Assembly: GCA_947175845.1 (NCBI GenBank)
Contig: CAMWOK010000103.1
Span: 1-8,785, forward strand
Length of the DNA: 8,785 bases
Origin: an uncultured Lachnospiraceae bacterium
GTDB taxonomy: Bacteria; Bacillota; Clostridia; Lachnospirales; Lachnospiraceae
Direction: 5' to 3'
Shown: piece after piece, positions 5,658 to 8,785 of the stretch
How positions within the stretch are numbered: position 1 is the stretch's first letter
Layout of the letters: each line of letters begins with the position of its first letter
The notes under the pieces: model-generated
The model's database searches: none
What the model saw: only the letters and a program-made list of their open reading frames with translations
Told to the model about the DNA's origin: nothing
Translations under genes and position numbers: made by a program

Positions 5658-6722
5658 CTGATTCACCGTCTCCTCGATCAGGGCGGTGATGGTTTCGATG
5701 GAGTCCTTGATCTGACTGTTCTGCATCGCGTCAACGTAGGTCTGTCTCGTAAAGTACAGTTCGTGGACTTTTTCTGTCAGGGTCACAGCGGTGAGGTAAT
5801 CCTCGTCGGCGACCATGGAGAAGCCCTGCGCTTCAAAACTCTTTGCGTTGAGGATCTGGTCGCCGCGGCTTGCGTGGGCGGGCAGCGGGATCAGCAGATT
5901 TGGCTTGCGCAGGGTGAGCAATTCGCAGATGGCATTGGCGCCGGCGCGCGATATGACGATATCGGCCATCGCAAACAGATTTTTGAGGTCGTCTTTTACA
6001 AACTCAAACTGTTTGTAATCCTTGGTGTTGAGCAGCAGATTGTCAATCTTGTCCTTGCCGCAGATATGCACAATCTGAAAATCCTCAAGCAGCCTGGGCA
6101 GCGCCTCCCGCACCAGCTTGTTGACCTCCGCGGCGCCAAGGCTGCCGCCCACGACCATAATCACAGGTTTTGCGTCGGTAAAGCCGCACATTTCCAGACC
6201 TTTTTCCCGGCTTCCCTTTGTGAGTTCGTTCCGGATCGGGGAACCTGTGAGGATCGCCTTCTCGGGGGGCAGATTCTGGAGCGTCTCTGGAAAATTGCAG
6301 CAGATCTTCTGGGCGACGGGAATGCACATGCTGTTGGCAAGCCCCGGGGTCATATCCGACTCGTGAATGATACACGGGATTTTCAGCATGGCGGCGGCGC
6401 GCACGACAGGCACGCTCACAAAACCGCCCTTGCTGAACACCAGATCGGGCCTGAGCGTCTTGAGTATTTTCCTGGCCTCGGCAAAGCCCTTGAGCACGCG
6501 GAAAGGGTCGCTGAAATTCCGGATGTCAAAGTATCTTCTGAGTTTTCCTGTCGAGATCCCGTAATATGGAATGCGGTAGTCCTCGATCAGCTTTTTTTCA
6601 ATTCCTTCGTAGGAGCCGATGTAGTGAATGTCGTAGCCCATGCTTTTAAGCCTGGGAAAAAGAGCGATATTGGGAGTCACATGACCGGCAGAACCGCCAC
6701 CGGTAAAGACGATGCGTTTCAT
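5649..6722 (-). CDS. murG: MurG, lipid II-forming N-acetylglucosaminyltransferase
   Basis: 357 aa, full length. It transfers GlcNAc from UDP-GlcNAc to lipid I, making lipid II on the inner face of the membrane, the last cytoplasmic step of peptidoglycan precursor synthesis. The N-terminal glycine loop is GGGSAGHVTPN (8-18), the variant seen in clostridia in place of GGTGGHVxPA. Other landmarks are FSKGGFVSVPV (96-106), HESDMTPGLAN (120-130, where the E. coli enzyme has HEQN), the second glycine loop VGGSLGA (191-197), SRAGANAICEL (258-268) with the conserved Glu267 that contacts the uridine ribose, and HASRGDQILNA (283-293) near the GlcNAc site. The ATG is preceded by CGGAGG eight bases away. 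It lies 37 bp downstream of the TSCPD gene and is probably cotranscribed with it. Most bacteria have murG in a division cluster; here it is isolated from other mur or fts genes. Confidence 0.95.
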   Translation of the reverse strand: MKRIVFTGGGSAGHVTPNIALFPRLKSMGYDIHYIGSYEGIEKKLIEDYRIPYYGISTGKLRRYFDIRNFSDPFRVLKGFAEARKILKTLRPDLVFSKGGFVSVPVVRAAAMLKIPCIIHESDMTPGLANSMCIPVAQKICCNFPETLQNLPPEKAILTGSPIRNELTKGSREKGLEMCGFTDAKPVIMVVGGSLGAAEVNKLVREALPRLLEDFQIVHICGKDKIDNLLLNTKDYKQFEFVKDDLKNLFAMADIVISRAGANAICELLTLRKPNLLIPLPAHASRGDQILNAKSFEAQGFSMVADEDYLTAVTLTEKVHELYFTRQTYVDAMQNSQIKDSIETITALIEETVNQKK

Positions 6723-6759
6723 ATCTAAAGCCTCCGATTTCCTGATTTATGATAAAGAC

Positions 6760-7017
6760 CTATGAAATAGTATATTCGTCTGCCTTGAACTTTTCCAGTG
6801 CGCACGCCAGCTGGTCGGGGCAGGATGTGTTTTTGTGTCCGCATTTGATTCCCTTGAGCTTTGTGATGGCATCGTCGACCTTCATCCCGGAAACCAGGGC
6901 TGCAATTCCTTTTAAATTGCCGTTGCAGCCGCCGGTGAAGGCCACTGACGTTATGACGTCTCCCTCGACCTCGAAATCGATCATCTGGGAGCAGGTTCCA
7001 CTTGTTTTGTATTGCAT
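6760..7017 (-). CDS. Stand-alone TSCPD domain protein (TIGR03905-like)
   Basis: 85 aa. It carries the name-giving TSCPD motif at residues 64-68 within GHKNTSCPDQLACAL (60-74), plus TGGCNGNLKGIAAL (28-41). Five cysteines (9, 31, 59, 66, 72) are in positions that could bind a metal or form redox pairs. The same domain forms the C-terminal tail of B12-dependent class II ribonucleotide reductases, but this small form is a free-standing family whose role is not known. The ATG at 7017 has an AAGGTGAGGTG binding site. It is the first gene of a minus-strand pair with murG and has its own promoter at 7098-7070. Confidence 0.9.
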   Translation of the reverse strand: MQYKTSGTCSQMIDFEVEGDVITSVAFTGGCNGNLKGIAALVSGMKVDDAITKLKGIKCGHKNTSCPDQLACALEKFKADEYTIS

Positions 7018-7069
7018 AAATTACACCTCACCTTTCTTACGTGTGTACGTCAATTTGTATATTAGTATT

Positions 7070-7098
7070 ATTTTACCAATCCCGCGAAGTGAAGTCAA
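7070..7098 (-). promoter_or_regulatory. Promoter of the TSCPD-murG operon
   Basis: Read on the minus strand, TTGACT (7098-7093) and TAAAAT (7075-7070) are separated by 17 bp, each five of six to sigma-A consensus. The start would fall near 7063, giving a leader of about 45 nt. I see no comparably good promoter for the divergent gene at 7180 in the same intergenic region. Confidence 0.7.
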
Positions 7099-7179
7099 CT
7101 AACTTTTGCCAGTAAAAAAGCATAAGCCTGTCTTTGTGGACATACATTAGAAGTATGAGCGGAGTGGAGGAGGCGGCGC

Positions 7180-7956
7180 ATGCAGTTTTTTTATATTGAT
7201 TATATGAACAATGGGAAGAAGGAGCGCAATATCGGGTTTCTTCGGGTGGAGAATGACGGCATCAGCGTTGGGCTCAGGGGGGTACCGATGCAGTGCGGGG
7301 ATCGCTGCCGCGTGTATGCTGTCAACATGTATGACGAGATGATTCTGCTGGGGGAGGTGTCCGTCCGATCCGGGTACGGCATGGAGAAGCTTCGGTGGAA
7401 CGACAAGGTGGATTTTGCGCGGTGTATGCGGGTCGAGATCCCGCTCTACGGCACCCGCAGGGGCGTCTGTGTGCTCCGGGACGACTACCCGGCATCGGAC
7501 ATCCCGGCTGAGACGGCGGTGCACAGTGAGATTCATGTGGCAAAGCGCGCGGACAGGGAGGAGACAGAGGATCTCTGCGAGGAAATCCATGAGGACAAAT
7601 GGCAGCAGCTGTGCAGGCTCTATCCCGAGATTCACATCTGTCCCGAGGCGCAGAGTATCCTGATACGGCCCAGGGACGCAGTGATACTGTCTGCCGGATA
7701 CCATGAGCTGGCGACAAACTCGTTTGTTCTGCACGCGTACTACAACTACAGACAGCTTCTGCTGTTCCGCTATGCACAGAAAGGTGTCCAGTATTATCTG
7801 GGTGTCCCCGGAGTGTACTATGAGCGCGAGCAGCGAATCGCACAGATGTTTGGCTTCGAGGGATTTGAGAACGGTGAGGCGCGTATGCAGCAGGATGCGG
7901 ACAATAAGCTGTACAAAGGGTGCTTTGGATACTATATGAAGCGCGTGGAAATCTGA
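7180..7956 (+). CDS. DUF6128-like protein, function unknown
   Basis: 258 aa, soluble, with no signal peptide or membrane segment. The N-terminal half (1-100) is strand-rich and begins with an FFYIDYMNNGKKERNIGF block. The middle (102-138) is a variable, acidic linker. The C-terminal half carries the conserved part: EDKWQQLCRLYPEIH (138-152), LATNSFVLHAYYNYRQLLL (177-195), YYLGVPGVYYEREQRIAQMF (205-224) and a final YYMKRVEI. I recognise this pattern from Lachnospiraceae proteins labelled DUF6128; the DUF number is from memory. No catalytic motif stands out. The ATG has a strong GGAGGAGG site six bases upstream. It is divergent from the TSCPD gene and convergent with the radical SAM gene, so it is probably monocistronic. 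Confidence 0.8.
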   Translation: MQFFYIDYMNNGKKERNIGFLRVENDGISVGLRGVPMQCGDRCRVYAVNMYDEMILLGEVSVRSGYGMEKLRWNDKVDFARCMRVEIPLYGTRRGVCVLRDDYPASDIPAETAVHSEIHVAKRADREETEDLCEEIHEDKWQQLCRLYPEIHICPEAQSILIRPRDAVILSAGYHELATNSFVLHAYYNYRQLLLFRYAQKGVQYYLGVPGVYYEREQRIAQMFGFEGFENGEARMQQDADNKLYKGCFGYYMKRVEI

Positions 7957-7977
7957 ATCAGAAATGCTCTGCGCAGG

Positions 7978-7999
7978 GCAGCGGCAAAACCGCTGCTTT
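7978..7999. terminator. Hairpin between convergent genes, weak terminator
   Basis: GCAGCGG (7978-7984) and CCGCTGC (7990-7996) form a perfect 7-bp stem with a CAAAA loop. On the plus strand it is followed only by TTTA, a poor U tract. On the minus strand it follows directly after the radical SAM stop codon (8000-7998) with no T run. It could serve both convergent genes, or simply be a 3' stabilising hairpin. Confidence 0.45.
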
Positions 8000-8708
8000 A
8001 GTCGATCCCGCGCAGGGCAGTGTTGGGGATATAGGGTCTGCAGATCGCGGCAAACGACTGTAGCGTTGCGGCTGAATGCGCGTGAAGGCCAGGCTGCAGC
8101 ACGCCGCTGCTGTCTGTATAGGACTGCAGAAAATAGGCGTCAGCGCCGGCAATCCACTTTGCGATCGCGCGCATGTCCGCCTCGTTGTGCAGCTCTGCGA
8201 CGACGGTTGTGCGAAATTCGTAAGGAATCCGCTGCTGGCGCATCAGAAGCTGCACAGAAGCGGTGACGGCATCCATATAAGAAGCGGCGCTGTCCCTGGA
8301 AAAGCCTGCGGTGGCGGCGTACTTTTCAGGCGCATTTTTTATGTCCATGGCACAGTAGTCGATAAGCCCTTCCCGGATCAGGTGCTGCAGCATGTCCGGG
8401 CGGGTTCCGTTGGTGTCGAGTTTGACCAGATATCCAAGTGCCCGGATGCGCGCGGCCAGCGCGGGAAGATCCGGGTGCAGTGTGGGCTCCCCGCCTGTGA
8501 TGCAGACTCCGGTGAGCACCTTGCGCCGCCGCTCTAAAAACTCGAACAGCGCCGCGTCCTCAAGCGGTGTGAGGGAGGCATGATTGACAGCGATGTCCCC
8601 ATTGTGACAGTACGGACAGCAAAAGTTGCATCCCCCCGTGAACAGCGCCGCCGCAACATGGCCCGGATAATCTAACAATGTTGTTTTGGTCAGCCCAAGA
8701 ATCAGCAT
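7998..8708 (-). CDS. nrdG: Anaerobic ribonucleotide reductase activase, NrdG2-type radical SAM protein
   Basis: 236 aa. The radical SAM iron-sulfur motif is C27-x3-C31-x2-C34 in GGCNFCCPYCHNG (25-37). GGEP (72-75) binds the methionine end of SAM, and LDTNG (97-101) and MDIKN (121-125) are further family strands. The opening LGLTKTTLLDYPG (4-16) and the length point to the NrdG2 (TIGR02495) branch rather than the shorter E. coli NrdG. It is expected to generate the glycyl radical on class III reductase NrdD under anaerobic conditions. The ATG at 8708 has AGGAGGA six to seven bases upstream. Such genes usually follow nrdD; that gene would have to end near or beyond the right edge, and I cannot recognise its tail in the 77 bases available. 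A different activase role cannot be excluded. Confidence 0.9.
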   Translation of the reverse strand: MLILGLTKTTLLDYPGHVAAALFTGGCNFCCPYCHNGDIAVNHASLTPLEDAALFEFLERRRKVLTGVCITGGEPTLHPDLPALAARIRALGYLVKLDTNGTRPDMLQHLIREGLIDYCAMDIKNAPEKYAATAGFSRDSAASYMDAVTASVQLLMRQQRIPYEFRTTVVAELHNEADMRAIAKWIAGADAYFLQSYTDSSGVLQPGLHAHSAATLQSFAAICRPYIPNTALRGID

Positions 8709-8749
8709 GGGAAGTCCTCCTGGTGTGATATTTTTGTAACAGTTCAGCC

Positions 8750-8772
8750 ATGCAAAATTGGATATGCAAAAT
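8750..8772. repeat. Pair of 9-bp direct repeats upstream of the activase gene
   Basis: ATGCAAAAT occurs at 8750-8758 and again at 8764-8772, a 14-bp period, 42-64 bp upstream of the activase start codon. It does not resemble an NrdR box. It could be a regulator site or chance in AT-rich DNA. Confidence 0.3.
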
Positions 8773-8785
8773 GCTGTTGGGAGCT

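Noticed and set aside
5643..6728. 361-codon plus-strand open frame opposite murG
   Set aside because: It is the mirror of a clear MurG, begins inside the terminator region and has no family motifs.
7971..8020. 11-bp direct repeat GCGCAGGGCAG (7971-7981 and 8010-8020) at the end of the activase gene
   Set aside because: It is short and GC-rich, in a compositionally biased stretch, with no further extension. It may be a small duplication of the gene tail, but there is too little to claim.

Overview
The window reads as chromosomal DNA from an anaerobic Firmicute, most likely a gut-type Lachnospiraceae. This rests on strong AGGAGG-type ribosome binding sites, moderately GC-rich genes beside AT-rich control regions, a MurG with the clostridial GGGSAGHVTPN start, a stand-alone TSCPD protein, an anaerobic RNR-activase-like radical SAM protein and a protein of the type I know as DUF6128. 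The genus cannot be fixed from the sequence alone.

Layout. Bases 1-485 hold no gene. They contain a roughly 177-bp MITE-like element with terminal inverted repeats (49-225), then a near-perfect sigma-A promoter (310-338) overlapped by two 26-bp direct repeats that look like an operator (314-372), then an untranslated leader. The first operon (+) is a PadR-family regulator (486-812) and a 440-aa membrane protein (856-2178). I read the latter as an N-terminal HAAS/permease-prefix-like domain fused to a divergent SEDS (FtsW/RodA/SpoVE-type) membrane domain. A second + operon (2340-5601) encodes a DUF4261 protein, a rhomboid intramembrane protease, a flavodoxin-like/SCP2 fusion protein and a HIT-family protein, and ends in a good intrinsic terminator (5628-5657). 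On the minus strand a TSCPD protein (7017-6760) and MurG (6722-5649) form a small operon with a recognisable promoter (7098-7070). A DUF6128-like gene (7180-7956, +) follows. The last gene, on the minus strand (8708-7998), is an NrdG2-type radical SAM activase; its likely partner nrdD would lie beyond the right edge.

How the genes fit together. Cell-envelope functions recur (SEDS-like protein, rhomboid, MurG), but in separate transcription units. The TSCPD protein and the NrdG-like activase both belong to families linked to ribonucleotide reductase. The strongest candidate for an under-described system is the first operon: a PadR repressor with a likely autoregulatory operator controlling a HAAS-SEDS fusion. 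The C-terminal half of that fusion keeps SEDS landmarks, including an Asp at the expected spacing. All family assignments are from motif recognition, with no database search.
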